From Alistipes sp. ZOR0009 (GTDB lineage Bacteria > Bacteroidota > Bacteroidia > Bacteroidales > ZOR0009), in contig NZ_JTLD01000050.1 of the NCBI RefSeq assembly GCF_000798815.1, positions 32,401 to 96,400 on the forward strand: a DNA stretch of 64,000 nt, written 5' to 3'. Positions 26,707 to 35,777 of the stretch are shown here, piece by piece. Numbering within the stretch: position 1 is the first letter of the stretch; each line of letters begins with the position of its first letter. Below the pieces are notes generated by a model. The model saw only the letters and a list, made by a program, of their open reading frames with translations, did not search any database and was not told where the DNA came from. The position numbers and the translations under genes were made by a program.

Positions 26707-28512
26707 CTACTTTTTTAATTGTTCCAACTTGCTAATCAATTCTATGGCAAGATTAAATCGATCTGATTTTTCCTCTCCTTGTCCACTTGGTGCATAACGG
26801 GCAAACTCGCACTCTTCGATTATTTGCATAAGTTCTGCAATGGTCTCTTCGTTAGCCCCCCTATTTTTGAGCAACTCACTTGCTCTTTCTTTCGATAAAT
26901 CGGAAACAGAAATAGCCAACTTGTCGCTTAAATAGCCCCAAAGTGCTTTCAACATTTCTTCATAAAAACCATGAGTATCACCTGATTTAATAAGAATTTC
27001 AGCTTTTTTTAATCGTTGGTGGGCTACCTTATTTGCTCGTTTATTTTTGATAAAGCGTAAATCAGAGTTCTCCCGTTCCTTTTTTTGAAGAAATAAGAAC
27101 ACTGCAACAGTTACAATTAGTATAAGAATTAAGATTAGCCAATAACTTGCTGTATTAAAGAAGTAGGTTCCCTTTGGAGTAAAGGATGTATTTCCCACTT
27201 TTATGTAAGCAATATCGTTACCGAGCATTTTTATAGATTCTTTTGTGCTTCCTCCTTGAAGAGAACTGCCAGAACCACCTGTCGGATCAGGATCAACTTC
27301 AATACTAATAGGTTCAGATTTAACTGTTCTGTATGAGTTCGTTCGGGAATCAAAGAACGAAAACTCTAATGCAGGAATTGTATATTTTCCAGCACTTCGA
27401 GGAATAAATGAGAATTCGAAAGTTTTTGTTCCACTCGAACCTGCGGCTGTTGTTTTAACATTATCGCTAATTTTTGCATCAAATGTTTCAAAATCTGCAG
27501 GAAAAGACACTTTAGGAGTTTCCAATAGCTTAACGTTGCCAGTACCTGAGATTTTTACCACTAGATTTGCGGCGTCATTTGCTCGCATTTTTACTTTAGA
27601 AGCAGAAGCCGAAATGCTATATGCTCCAATCGCACCGTTAAAAGAAGCAGGAGCACCTGATGGTAATTCGCGAACATTTATAGAAATAGCAGGACTTGAT
27701 AGTCTTTTTCGAACAAGAGTTCCTCCTCCTCCAAAAAAGGCATCAAAAGCACTTTGAGGGGCAACACGCTCTACTATTGAAGCAGATAGTTGGAAGGGAT
27801 CTATGGTTAATTTTCCAACTTGCTGTGGGAAAAGAACGTACCTACGTATCACCGCAGATTCGTATACCTTGTTGTTGTATTTCTCTCTACTAAAATTTAG
27901 CTTCAAGTCGCTGTCTTCAACAACTTGGTTCCAAAATCCATTAAACGATGGAAATTTAGGATCTCCAAGACCATCGATATCAACTCTGCTATATAACTTT
28001 AACGTGGCAATCAAAAATTCACCTCTATATAGAGAGGTTTTGTTGACTTCCATTTTTAAGAAAATATCTCCCTTCGTTTGTCCTGAAGATGTTTCTCTTG
28101 GAGCACTACCTCTCGAGGTAGTGCTATGCGCATCCCCTTTTACGACTTCAATAGCAAGGCTATTTGAGGTATATGTACGCCCATTAACCCGAATACTTGC
28201 TGCTGGAATGGAAAATTTACCTTCTTTTCCAGCTTCCAAAATGTAGGTATAGGTTATAGATGAGGATGAAGTGACCTGACCATTGATAATGCTGGTACTT
28301 CTAAACTGTGACATATTTGGACCAGCCAAAACATCAAAATTTCTAATGTCCGGATTGTTAAAATCATCTGGAGCAACGTTCATCTCGTATTTGAGCTGAA
28401 ACTGTTCACCAACTGATACAACTCTTGGGGCTTTTGCAACAAGCGTAACATTTTGAGCAAAGCCTACAATTGCAAAGCCGATTAAAGTTAATATTGAAAA
28501 AATGCGCTTCAT
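26707..28512 (-). CDS. batD: BatD aerotolerance protein
   Basis: A 601-residue envelope protein of the BatD/oxygen-tolerance family. A signal peptide (about 1-19) is followed by several immunoglobulin-like beta domains over about 20-420, one TM helix at about 455-475 (YWLILILILIVTVAVFLF), and a cytoplasmic helical tail to 601. Its known role in Bacteroides is support of oxygen tolerance; the mechanism is unresolved. It lies between batC and batE. Two Gly/Ser-rich linkers, at about 270 and 415, separate the domains. Confidence 0.9.
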   Translation of the reverse strand: MKRIFSILTLIGFAIVGFAQNVTLVAKAPRVVSVGEQFQLKYEMNVAPDDFNNPDIRNFDVLAGPNMSQFRSTSIINGQVTSSSSITYTYILEAGKEGKFSIPAASIRVNGRTYTSNSLAIEVVKGDAHSTTSRGSAPRETSSGQTKGDIFLKMEVNKTSLYRGEFLIATLKLYSRVDIDGLGDPKFPSFNGFWNQVVEDSDLKLNFSREKYNNKVYESAVIRRYVLFPQQVGKLTIDPFQLSASIVERVAPQSAFDAFFGGGGTLVRKRLSSPAISINVRELPSGAPASFNGAIGAYSISASASKVKMRANDAANLVVKISGTGNVKLLETPKVSFPADFETFDAKISDNVKTTAAGSSGTKTFEFSFIPRSAGKYTIPALEFSFFDSRTNSYRTVKSEPISIEVDPDPTGGSGSSLQGGSTKESIKMLGNDIAYIKVGNTSFTPKGTYFFNTASYWLILILILIVTVAVFLFLQKKERENSDLRFIKNKRANKVAHQRLKKAEILIKSGDTHGFYEEMLKALWGYLSDKLAISVSDLSKERASELLKNRGANEETIAELMQIIEECEFARYAPSGQGEEKSDRFNLAIELISKLEQLKK

Positions 28513-28527
28513 ATATATATATGATTT

Positions 28528-29256
28528 CTACCAGTTTTTGTCAATTTTTCTTGTGCGAGCTTTCACTCTTTGGGCCTTTACACGCTCTTGAGCCCCATTT
28601 TCACTTGTTTGTAAAGCATCCAACATTCGTTGAGCATCCTCTTTAGAAATTTTAGGCTGAGGTTGCTTTTGCTGCTGCTTATTTTGGTCCTTATTATTCT
28701 TATTATCTTTGTTATCCTTGTCTTTGTTCTGGTCTTTTTTGTCATTCTTTTTATTTTGGTCTTTATTCTTGTCTTTGTTTTTATCCTTATTTTTATCTTG
28801 ATTCTTATTTTTATTATTATCCTTTTTCTGTTGGTCTTTCAATTTTTGTTGTGCGAGTGCTAGGTTATATCTCGTTTCGCTGTCAGTAGGATTTATTCGT
28901 AATGCCTTTTTGTAGGCTTCTATACTCTCCTTGTAGTTCTGCATTTTAAATAAAGCATTACCCGCATTATGCAAATTTATGGCCAACCTACCAGGTTCTT
29001 TATTCTGGCTAATGCTATGTTGGTAGGCATTCATTGACTCCTGATATTTCTTTTGCATATATAGGGCATTACCTATATTATAGGTAACATCTCCTGATGC
29101 AGTATCCGCAGCCTGAGCTTGGCGAAAGTTAAGTTCTGCCTGTTTGAAATTGCCTTTATCAAACTCTTTATTACCCTTTCTAACAAGTTTTCGAACTTGC
29201 CCAAAAGAAGATAAAGAAACGAATAAAAGCGTAATTATAAAGTAATATTTCATCAT
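28528..29256 (-). CDS. batC: BatC TPR protein with Lys/Asn/Asp-rich tail
   Basis: A 242-residue protein with a signal peptide (about 1-19), three TPR units at about 22-135 (GNALYMQKKYQESMNAYQHS and KKALRINPTDSETRYNLALA), then a strikingly low-complexity Lys/Asp/Asn/Gln tract at about 138-205 and a short basic tail. TPRs mediate protein-protein contacts within the Bat complex. The tract is highly polar and likely disordered. It lies 6 bases after batB. BatB and BatC are separate here, not fused as in some species. Confidence 0.88.
   Translation of the reverse strand: MMKYYFIITLLFVSLSSFGQVRKLVRKGNKEFDKGNFKQAELNFRQAQAADTASGDVTYNIGNALYMQKKYQESMNAYQHSISQNKEPGRLAINLHNAGNALFKMQNYKESIEAYKKALRINPTDSETRYNLALAQQKLKDQQKKDNNKNKNQDKNKDKNKDKNKDQNKKNDKKDQNKDKDNKDNKNNKDQNKQQQKQPQPKISKEDAQRMLDALQTSENGAQERVKAQRVKARTRKIDKNW
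28660..28850. repeat. low-complexity repeat encoding a KNKD-rich tract in batC
   Basis: The plus strand is a run of T-rich short units (cttgtctttgtttttatcc and similar) that encode repeated KNKD/QNK units on the minus strand. Such arrays can change length by slippage. Confidence 0.8.
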
Positions 29257-29262
29257 AGCCTT

Positions 29263-30282
29263 CTACTTACTTTTAAAAATATCGATTTTGCTTAACCAAA
29301 TGTTCTTGGTTTGAACAATAATGGAATCTAGCAGGAGAATGAGTAGAGAAGCTAACAGCAAAAGCTGAAACTGCTCATCGTAATCTTCGTATACGTAAGA
29401 CTTTAACTCCATTTTATCCATTTTTCGAACATCATCTAATATGCTGCTTAAACCAAAGTTAGCGCTTGTAGCGTGGATATATTTTCCACCAGCAGCTTCG
29501 GCTACCTTTTGGAGAGTTTGTTCGTCTAGCCGGGTTATGACAATGTTTCCATCTTTATCCTTTAAATAGCCGCTATTTGTGGGAATTGGCGATCCTTGAG
29601 GCTGCCCAACTCCTACTGTATAAATTCTGATACCTTCTTTTTTTGCCAATTCTGCAGCTGCTATAGGATCATCCTCGTGGTTTTCTCCATCTGAAATTAC
29701 GATTAGAACACGCGAGTTTTTGGAAGTACTAGAAAAGGATTTTACACCCAATTCAATGGCTTTACCTAATGCGGTTCCTTGTTGCGGAACCAAATTTGGA
29801 TTAATTGAGCTGAAAAACATTTTGGCCGATACAAAATCGGATGTTATTGGCAACTGCGTATAGGCATCACCTGCAAATACAACCAATCCAAGCCTGTCAT
29901 CTCTTAACCTATCAACCAAACGCGATAGCGCTAACTTTGCAGTAGATAACCGATCTGGTTTTAAATCGTCTGCCAACATGCTATTCGAGACGTCGAGTGC
30001 AACAACAATCTCAACTCCATTAGTTTTGACTTCTTTTATTTTAGAACCAAATTGTGGTCGAGATAGCGACAAGACAAGGAAAGCATAGGCAAGGCATAGT
30101 AGAATGAATTTCAGCATCATCCTTTTAGTTGAAACATTTGGAGCTAGCATTATAACGATGCTATGCTGGCCATATTTCTCCATGTTTTTACGCCGCATAC
30201 GCGCATAAAAGTAGTAGAGTACTACCAAAATCGGTATTACGAATAGTAAATAAAGATATACAGGTTCTGCAAATCTGAACAT
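29263..30282 (-). CDS. batB: BatB von Willebrand factor A membrane protein
   Basis: A 339-residue protein with two N-terminal TMs (about 8-26 and 58-76), a vWA domain at about 90-295, and a C-terminal TM at about 308-328. The metal-ion-dependent adhesion site is intact: DVSNS at about 97-101, the Thr in the DRLGLVVFAGDAYTQLPITSD region, and the Asp of ISDGENHED. It binds a divalent metal and a protein ligand, presumably with its paralogue BatA. The 11-base gap from batA indicates one transcript. Confidence 0.92.
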   Translation of the reverse strand: MFRFAEPVYLYLLFVIPILVVLYYFYARMRRKNMEKYGQHSIVIMLAPNVSTKRMMLKFILLCLAYAFLVLSLSRPQFGSKIKEVKTNGVEIVVALDVSNSMLADDLKPDRLSTAKLALSRLVDRLRDDRLGLVVFAGDAYTQLPITSDFVSAKMFFSSINPNLVPQQGTALGKAIELGVKSFSSTSKNSRVLIVISDGENHEDDPIAAAELAKKEGIRIYTVGVGQPQGSPIPTNSGYLKDKDGNIVITRLDEQTLQKVAEAAGGKYIHATSANFGLSSILDDVRKMDKMELKSYVYEDYDEQFQLLLLASLLILLLDSIIVQTKNIWLSKIDIFKSK

Positions 30283-30293
30283 TTGAATACGTT

Positions 30294-31286
30294 TTAAGGG
30301 ATGCGTCTTAAAATTAGGTATCTAAACAGTACTTCTGCAAGCAGGGTAATAATTGCAAGCAGCGCAAAAAGAGAAAACTCTTCACTTCGTTTTGTAAAGC
30401 GATCAACCTGAAACTTAGTACGCTCGAGCTCGTTAATTTTGTTGTAAATTTCCTGAAGTTTCGTGTTGTCTGTGGCTCTAAAATACTCTCCTCCTGTAGT
30501 TTTTGATATCTTACGCAGCAAATCTTCGTCTATTTTTACATCTACATACGCCATTTGGATGCCAAAGCCGTTAGAAACAGGAGCCAACGCTCGACCACGA
30601 GTTCCAACCCCAATTGTATACACCCTAATACCAAATGTTTTTGCAATTTCTGCAGCAGTTAGAGGCGCCACTTCTCCCATGTTATTTTCTCCATCGGTCA
30701 TCAAAATAACAATTTTGCTTTTCGCTTTACTCTCTTTTAAACGGGCAACAGAGGTTGCCAATCCATTTCCGATTGCAGTTCCATCTTCAAGCATCCCGCT
30801 TTTAACATCTCTAATTAAATTAATTAGCGCAGCATGATCTGTAGTTAATGGCGATTGGGTGAAACTTTCACCCGAAAAAACAACCATTCCAATTCGATCG
30901 TTAGGTCGATCGTTGATAAACTGTATTGCAACATCTTTTGCAGCAGAGATACGGTCCGGACGGAAGTCCTGAGCAAGCATACTGCTGGATATATCCATTG
31001 ACAAAACAATATCAATGCCTTCTGTAGATACGTTGTCCTTGCTTTGAGTCGATTGAGGTCGTGCTAATGCAATTATAATCAAAGCAAAAGCAATACATCG
31101 TAGCACAAAAGGAATGTGGCGAAGCCTACGTCGGGTAGACGATTTCACTATATTTAGTGGAGCAATTGATGAAACCGTCAATTTGGGTGTAAAATGCCTA
31201 TTTCTCCAGATATACCATACCACCAATGGTAGTAAAATAAGCAAAAGGTAGAAAAAATTCGGATTATGAAATATGTAACTTCCCAT
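30294..31286 (-). CDS. batA: BatA von Willebrand factor A membrane protein
   Basis: A 330-residue paralogue of BatB with the same layout: two N-terminal TMs (about 10-27 and 58-76), a vWA domain at about 90-295 with the metal site DISSS, a threonine in VFSGESFTQSPLTTD and MTDGENNMG, and a C-terminal TM near 308-326. Related BatA proteins take part in chaperone-like MoxR/vWA systems. It sits at the middle of the operon, 5 bases after the upstream beta-sandwich protein gene. Confidence 0.93.
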   Translation of the reverse strand: MGSYIFHNPNFFYLLLILLPLVVWYIWRNRHFTPKLTVSSIAPLNIVKSSTRRRLRHIPFVLRCIAFALIIIALARPQSTQSKDNVSTEGIDIVLSMDISSSMLAQDFRPDRISAAKDVAIQFINDRPNDRIGMVVFSGESFTQSPLTTDHAALINLIRDVKSGMLEDGTAIGNGLATSVARLKESKAKSKIVILMTDGENNMGEVAPLTAAEIAKTFGIRVYTIGVGTRGRALAPVSNGFGIQMAYVDVKIDEDLLRKISKTTGGEYFRATDNTKLQEIYNKINELERTKFQVDRFTKRSEEFSLFALLAIITLLAEVLFRYLILRRIP

Positions 31287-31291
31287 TTCTC

Positions 31292-32269
31292 TTATTTGTT
31301 ATCTGAAGATGAAATTTCTTCGCTACTATTCTGCATATCAACGGTTACAACCGCCTTTGTATCATCAATAAAATCGTAAATGGATTTAGTTGCCTGATCG
31401 TTTTCTATAGGATCTGATGTATACTTGGCGAATTTTACCAAGTCTGAGGTATTCATTGTTGACATAAGTCGTTCAAAAAGGACTTTATTTGAGTAGCCTG
31501 CCCCTTTTAAGGAAGCCATAATCTCAAAAGAGGTCATTTCCATTGCATTGATATTCATTCTTTCTTCAAGGTACTTGCGAAGAATATCTGTTAGCTCAGA
31601 AAAATATTCCTTTACATGTCCATTTTGCCAAAGTTTTTTACGCTGAAGTTGCTCTAGTTCCTTGAAAGCTTTAACGTGAGCTGGTTCTACTATTTTCTTT
31701 TTAAAGGTAAATATGGGCTGTTCCTTATTTTTTCTGAAGTACATAACTATACCTACAATTGCACCAATTAATAGCAGAATGGCTATGATAGCAATTGCAA
31801 TTTCCTCAAAGGTATATGGAGCCTTTATATTTGCTTTTATTCCATACAATGGTCTTTTTGTGCTATCAACAGCAACCGTATTTACCTTTAGTGAGATAGG
31901 TTGCGTAAGTAGCGTATCCACATTTGAACCATTAAAATACAAGATTGGGATTCTAGGAATTACATAGCTTCCAGAATCAAAGGATGTCAGGATATAGCGC
32001 TTTGTTAGCAAAATTGCACCATTTTCAGCTTTTGAGGTGTCGGTTGCAAATTGTGCCACTACTTCTAGGCCTGGTTGCAACGTATCTGGTAAATTTGGGA
32101 AGCGTACTTTTTTACCTTCTTTAAGCAGCACCTCAACCTTTAAAGCGGTTTGGCTACCAATCAGAATTTTGGAAGAATCAAGGTGAACCTTAAAATCCTG
32201 AGCGGATGCTCCTGCGATGAAAAGCAGGAAAGTCGCTGCAAAAGTGGTAATGTTATTTTTTAAGCTCAT
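31292..32269 (-). CDS. Bat-operon membrane protein with beta-rich N-terminus
   Basis: A 325-residue protein without a firm name, found between the DUF58 and batA genes as in other Bacteroidetes Bat operons. It has a signal peptide (about 1-23), a beta-sandwich-like extracytoplasmic region to about 150, one TM helix at about 155-178 (AIAIIAILLLIGAIVGIVMY), and a charged, helical cytoplasmic part (ELEQLQRKKLWQNGHVKEYF) to the end. The cytoplasmic part resembles the tails of DUF4381-like proteins in similar operons. A scaffold role is inference. Confidence 0.65.
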   Translation of the reverse strand: MSLKNNITTFAATFLLFIAGASAQDFKVHLDSSKILIGSQTALKVEVLLKEGKKVRFPNLPDTLQPGLEVVAQFATDTSKAENGAILLTKRYILTSFDSGSYVIPRIPILYFNGSNVDTLLTQPISLKVNTVAVDSTKRPLYGIKANIKAPYTFEEIAIAIIAILLLIGAIVGIVMYFRKNKEQPIFTFKKKIVEPAHVKAFKELEQLQRKKLWQNGHVKEYFSELTDILRKYLEERMNINAMEMTSFEIMASLKGAGYSNKVLFERLMSTMNTSDLVKFAKYTSDPIENDQATKSIYDFIDDTKAVVTVDMQNSSEEISSSDNK

Positions 32270-32271
32270 AC

Positions 32272-33153
32272 CTACCGATGCTTGAAAAGTTTAATCAAAG
32301 GTTTAACATAATCTTCGTTCGTAGCAACGCGTACACAGTCCACCTTAGCCTTGGCAAAAGTATTATTGAGCGTTATCTGCGTCTCATTCCACCATGCGCT
32401 ATAGCCTTTTCTAACTGCCGCTGAAGCGGTATCAACCCAAATAACTTCGCCTGTTTCTGCATCAACGGCTTCAAGTAAACCAACATTCGGAATTTCAAGC
32501 TCGCGGGGATCGTAAATCATTATTGCTCCCACATCATGCTTGTTACCTGCAATTTTGAGCGCATCGGCAAAGCGAGGCTCATAGTTTTTTTCGAAATCAT
32601 TAAAATCAGAAAGCACAAAGGCCGTACAGCGCTTCTTAACGGCATTTGTTAAGTAACGAAGTGCTTCGGCAATATTGGTTTTATTGCTTTGTGGCTTTAG
32701 TTCGATAATTTCTCGAATTATTCTAAGGATATGCTTACGCCCTTTCTGAGGTGGAATAAACTTCTCAACTCTATCGCTAAATAGAATTACGCCAACCTTA
32801 TCGTTGTTGAGTATTGATGAAAAGGACAATACGGCGGCCATTTCGGCTGTAAGCTCATTTTTGAACTTCTCTTGTGTCCCAAAATGGCTTGAACCGCTTA
32901 CATCAATAAGCAGCATTACCGTTAACTCTCGTTCTTCCTCAAATACTTTGATGTATGTTTCGTTAAATCGAGCAGAAACATTCCAATCTATATTGCGAAT
33001 ATCATCGCCATAACGGTATTCGCGGACTTCGCTAAAAGCCATACCTCGCCCTTTAAAGGCGCTATGATACTCTCCTGCAAAAATCTGATTCGATAACCCA
33101 CGCGATTTTATCTCAATTTTTCGAACCTTTTTTAGTAGTTCTGATGTCTCCAT
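32272..33153 (-). CDS. DUF58 domain protein
   Basis: A 293-residue soluble protein of the DUF58 family, which pairs with MoxR-type ATPases. The family signature appears at about 30-60 (FKGRGMAFSEVREYRYGDD then RNIDWNVSAR). A vWA-like fold follows at about 80-285 with LLIDVSGSSHFG as its metal-site motif. It is thought to act as an adaptor between MoxR and the vWA proteins. The start is the ATG at 33151-33153; a TTG three codons earlier lacks support. It lies 2 bases before the next gene and 129 bases after moxR. Confidence 0.92.
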   Translation of the reverse strand: METSELLKKVRKIEIKSRGLSNQIFAGEYHSAFKGRGMAFSEVREYRYGDDIRNIDWNVSARFNETYIKVFEEERELTVMLLIDVSGSSHFGTQEKFKNELTAEMAAVLSFSSILNNDKVGVILFSDRVEKFIPPQKGRKHILRIIREIIELKPQSNKTNIAEALRYLTNAVKKRCTAFVLSDFNDFEKNYEPRFADALKIAGNKHDVGAIMIYDPRELEIPNVGLLEAVDAETGEVIWVDTASAAVRKGYSAWWNETQITLNNTFAKAKVDCVRVATNEDYVKPLIKLFKHR

Positions 33154-33282
33154 AATCCACAATAGTGTATTAGAAAGTATATGACTGGGAATAGTAGTAA
33201 ATGCAACAATTTTATAAACACCTGTCTGTTAATGCATTTACTTAATAGTCCTTTTGCTAATCAATTAAACTTCCAGTAGCAA

Positions 33283-34278
33283 CTATGGAACTTCAACAGT
33301 ATTGAGTATTTCTGTAATAATATCTTCGGAGGTGATATTCTCAGCCTCAGCTTCATAGGTTAAGCCAATACGGTGACGTAGCACGTCGTGAGCTACGGCT
33401 CTTATATCTTCAGGGATAACGTATCCGCGTCTTTTAATAAAGGCATACGCTTTTGCTGCTAATGCTAAGCTGATGCTGGCACGTGGTGATCCGCCGTATG
33501 AAATCATGTTCTCGAATTTCCCTAAACCGTAGGTGTTGGGTTCACGAGTTGCAAAAACGATATCTACAATGTATCGCTCAATTTTTTCGTCAAGGTATAC
33601 ATCACGAACTACCTTTCTGGCTCGAATAATATCTTCAGGCTTTAGGACTGCTGTTGGACGTGGAAATTCACCTATAATATTTTGACGAATAATAAGCTTT
33701 TCTTCCTCTTTTTTTGGATACTTGATGATTACCTTAAGCATAAAGCGGTCAACCTGCGCTTCTGGAAGAGGATAGGTTCCTTCCTGCTCCAGCGGGTTTT
33801 GAGTTGCCAAAACGAGGAATGGCTCGGGAAGCTTAAAAGTGCTATCTCCAATAGTAACCTGATGCTCCTGCATAGCTTCCAGTAGTGCACTTTGAACTTT
33901 TGCTGGAGAACGGTTGATTTCATCGGCTAGGATAAAGTTGGCAAATACAGGTCCCTTTTTTACATTAAACTCTTCGTTTTTAGGACTGTATATCATCGTT
34001 CCAATAAGATCGGCTGGTAGTAAGTCTGGTGTAAACTGGATACGGCTAAATTTTGCCTGAATAATGCTGGCTAGGGTATTTATTGCAAGAGTTTTTGCTA
34101 AACCAGGCACTCCTTCTAACAGAACGTGACCATCCGATAATAGTCCAATCATCAAACTTTCGACAAGGTGCTTTTGCCCTACAATCACCTTGTTCATCTC
34201 CATGTTGATGATGTCAACAAATGAACTTTCTTGCTGAATTCTGTCGTTTAGTTCCTTGATATTCACAATTTCGCTCAT
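33283..34278 (-). CDS. moxR: MoxR family AAA+ ATPase
   Basis: A 331-residue AAA+ ATPase of the MoxR class. Walker A is GVPGLAKT at residues 56-63, Walker B is FILADEINRS at about 112-121, and sensor 1 lies in FLVLATQNPLEQEGTYPLPE. The C-terminal lid follows at about 230-331. MoxR proteins act as chaperones that mature or activate complexes together with DUF58 and vWA partners. It heads the aerotolerance operon. The 120-base space before the DUF58 gene may hold an internal promoter, but none was recognised. Confidence 0.94.
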   Translation of the reverse strand: MSEIVNIKELNDRIQQESSFVDIINMEMNKVIVGQKHLVESLMIGLLSDGHVLLEGVPGLAKTLAINTLASIIQAKFSRIQFTPDLLPADLIGTMIYSPKNEEFNVKKGPVFANFILADEINRSPAKVQSALLEAMQEHQVTIGDSTFKLPEPFLVLATQNPLEQEGTYPLPEAQVDRFMLKVIIKYPKKEEEKLIIRQNIIGEFPRPTAVLKPEDIIRARKVVRDVYLDEKIERYIVDIVFATREPNTYGLGKFENMISYGGSPRASISLALAAKAYAFIKRRGYVIPEDIRAVAHDVLRHRIGLTYEAEAENITSEDIITEILNTVEVP

Positions 34279-34540
34279 ACAAGAATTAATGTTTTGTTTT
34301 TACTCTGTTTTGTTGCATCTAAAATAACGGCTTACTTTTTTTATTATTCTCATATAGATTAGAAATGGAGTTAAATATAGTTAAAGCAAAGTAATGCATT
34401 AAGTTATGGTTGTAAATGTATTGATGTGCAATCAACTAAGAAGTAAAGGTTCACATAAAACTTACTATTCTGTCTAATTTTGAAGATATATTATTCCGTT
34501 AAAGGAATAGATGGGGCTATTTTTGCTGCAGATTAGCCAC

Positions 34541-34548
34541 TATCTTTG
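34541..34548 (+). promoter_or_regulatory. truA -7 box
   Basis: TATCTTTG fits TAnnTTTG and ends 14 bases before the truA ATG, giving a very short leader. A TTTG at 34522-34525 is 15 bases upstream, rather close for a -33 element. Confidence 0.45.
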
Positions 34549-34562
34549 CAAATAAAACGTCA

Positions 34563-35360
34563 ATGCCTCGCTACTTTATACGAATATCCTACAAGGGCAC
34601 CCAATACCACGGTTGGCAGGTGCAGCCCAATGCAGTTACCGTACAGGAAAAGTTGAACCATGCACTATCAACCTTGTTTCGTGAGCAAATCGAAACGTTG
34701 GGTGCAGGTAGGACTGATTCATTCGTACATGCTTCGTACTTTATTGCACATTTCAACTCATCGAAAGTTGACATAGCAGACAATCCCTATATAATACATA
34801 AAATTAATTGCATTCTTCCTACTGATATTACGGCCTATTCAATTAAGCCTGTTAGCGATGCTACAAATGCCCGTTTCGATGCCATCTCACGAACTTACAA
34901 CTATTTTATACATACCAGTAAAAGTTCGTTCATAAACGAGTTTTCGTATCATTTTAAGGGCGTTTTAAATGTAGATGATATTAAGAACGCAATTCCAACT
35001 CTATTTAATCATACCGATTTTACCAGCTTTAGTAAGCTCCATACCGATGTAAAAACGAACAACTGCAAAATAGAGGCTGCAGAATGGATTGAGTATGCTC
35101 CTAATCAGTATGTTTTTGTAATAAAAGCCGATCGCTTTTTGCGCAATATGGTAAGAGCTATAATGGGGACTCTTATAGATATTGGGAAAGGCAAAGTTGT
35201 TCCAGAGCAGTTAGACAAGATAATAAGCTGCAAGAATAGGTCGTTAGCAGGGACTTCCGCTCCGCCTCAGGGATTATTTTTGGCGAATATCGAGTATCCC
35301 GAAAGTGTTTATAAGGAAGATGGAGCCATTGAAGAATATTTTCCAAGATTTGTGTTGTAG
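34563..35360 (+). CDS. truA: tRNA pseudouridine(38-40) synthase
   Basis: A 265-residue TruA that isomerises uridines 38-40 in the tRNA anticodon arm. The catalytic Asp52 is in GAGRTDSFVHA; most family members have GRTDAGVHA or GRTDTGVHA, so the two residues after the Asp (Ser-Phe) depart from the usual pattern. Other core motifs (YKGTQYHGWQVQP, RFDAISRTYNY, FLRNMVRAIMGTL) are normal, as is the length. It is a single gene, divergent from moxR across 284 bases that contain a small 6-bp hairpin and no recognised gene. Confidence 0.93.
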   Translation: MPRYFIRISYKGTQYHGWQVQPNAVTVQEKLNHALSTLFREQIETLGAGRTDSFVHASYFIAHFNSSKVDIADNPYIIHKINCILPTDITAYSIKPVSDATNARFDAISRTYNYFIHTSKSSFINEFSYHFKGVLNVDDIKNAIPTLFNHTDFTSFSKLHTDVKTNNCKIEAAEWIEYAPNQYVFVIKADRFLRNMVRAIMGTLIDIGKGKVVPEQLDKIISCKNRSLAGTSAPPQGLFLANIEYPESVYKEDGAIEEYFPRFVL

Positions 35361-35777
35361 TTGATTGTATTGATAAAATCACATTGTTAAATAAAAATGA
35401 GGCAGGCAGTTGGGTTATATTTATAGGAGATTGTAGCAATAATCATCAGTAGTACGATAAATAAAGTTGTTGTTGAATATCAATCATTCAATAGCAGAAC
35501 TAGTATATGCAATAACTTGCCGAAGCCTTTGCTTGCATATGTTAAGGCAGGCATCCTTGCCTTTTTGCATCCATTTTTATATTTAATCGCTAGTTAATAA
35601 TGACTTACAGCTTAGGATTTTTGTAACGCGACGTTTTTTCTGTAAAAGAGACCTACAGTTGCTTTTCAAAAAATGTTCACAACCTGTGGAAAACTTTGTG
35701 GAAAACTCTTTTATAATTGGTGTAAAAAAACTTTCTTTGTCCTATAATCAACGAATTGCAATAAAAACTCGATATAG
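35361..35777. other. 417-base gene-free stretch with DnaA-box-like repeats
   Basis: No coding region is supported here. It holds a weak hairpin (AAGGCA with TGCCTT, 35544-35563) followed by a short T run, which may end the truA transcript, and two tandem TGTGGAAAACT copies near 35.69 kb followed by very AT-rich sequence before the next gene. Confidence 0.5.
35685..35707 (+). repeat. tandem TGTGGAAAACT repeats, DnaA-box-like
   Basis: TGTGGAAAACT occurs at 35685-35695 and again at 35697-35707, with a 12-base period. Each copy differs by one base from the DnaA-box complement TGTGGATAA over nine positions. AT-rich DNA follows. This could be part of an origin-like or DnaA-binding region, but the nearest gene is not dnaA. 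Confidence 0.45.

Noticed and set aside
28630..28863. A 77-residue open reading frame on the plus strand that is almost entirely Leu/Ile/Val/Phe
   Set aside because: It is the antisense of the Lys/Asn-rich tract in batC. Its extreme hydrophobic composition follows from that low-complexity DNA and does not indicate a membrane protein.
35544..35566. AAGGCA/TGCCTT hairpin as the truA terminator
   Set aside because: The stem is only six base pairs and lies nearly 190 bases after the stop codon, so it is mentioned only as a weak element of the gene-free stretch.
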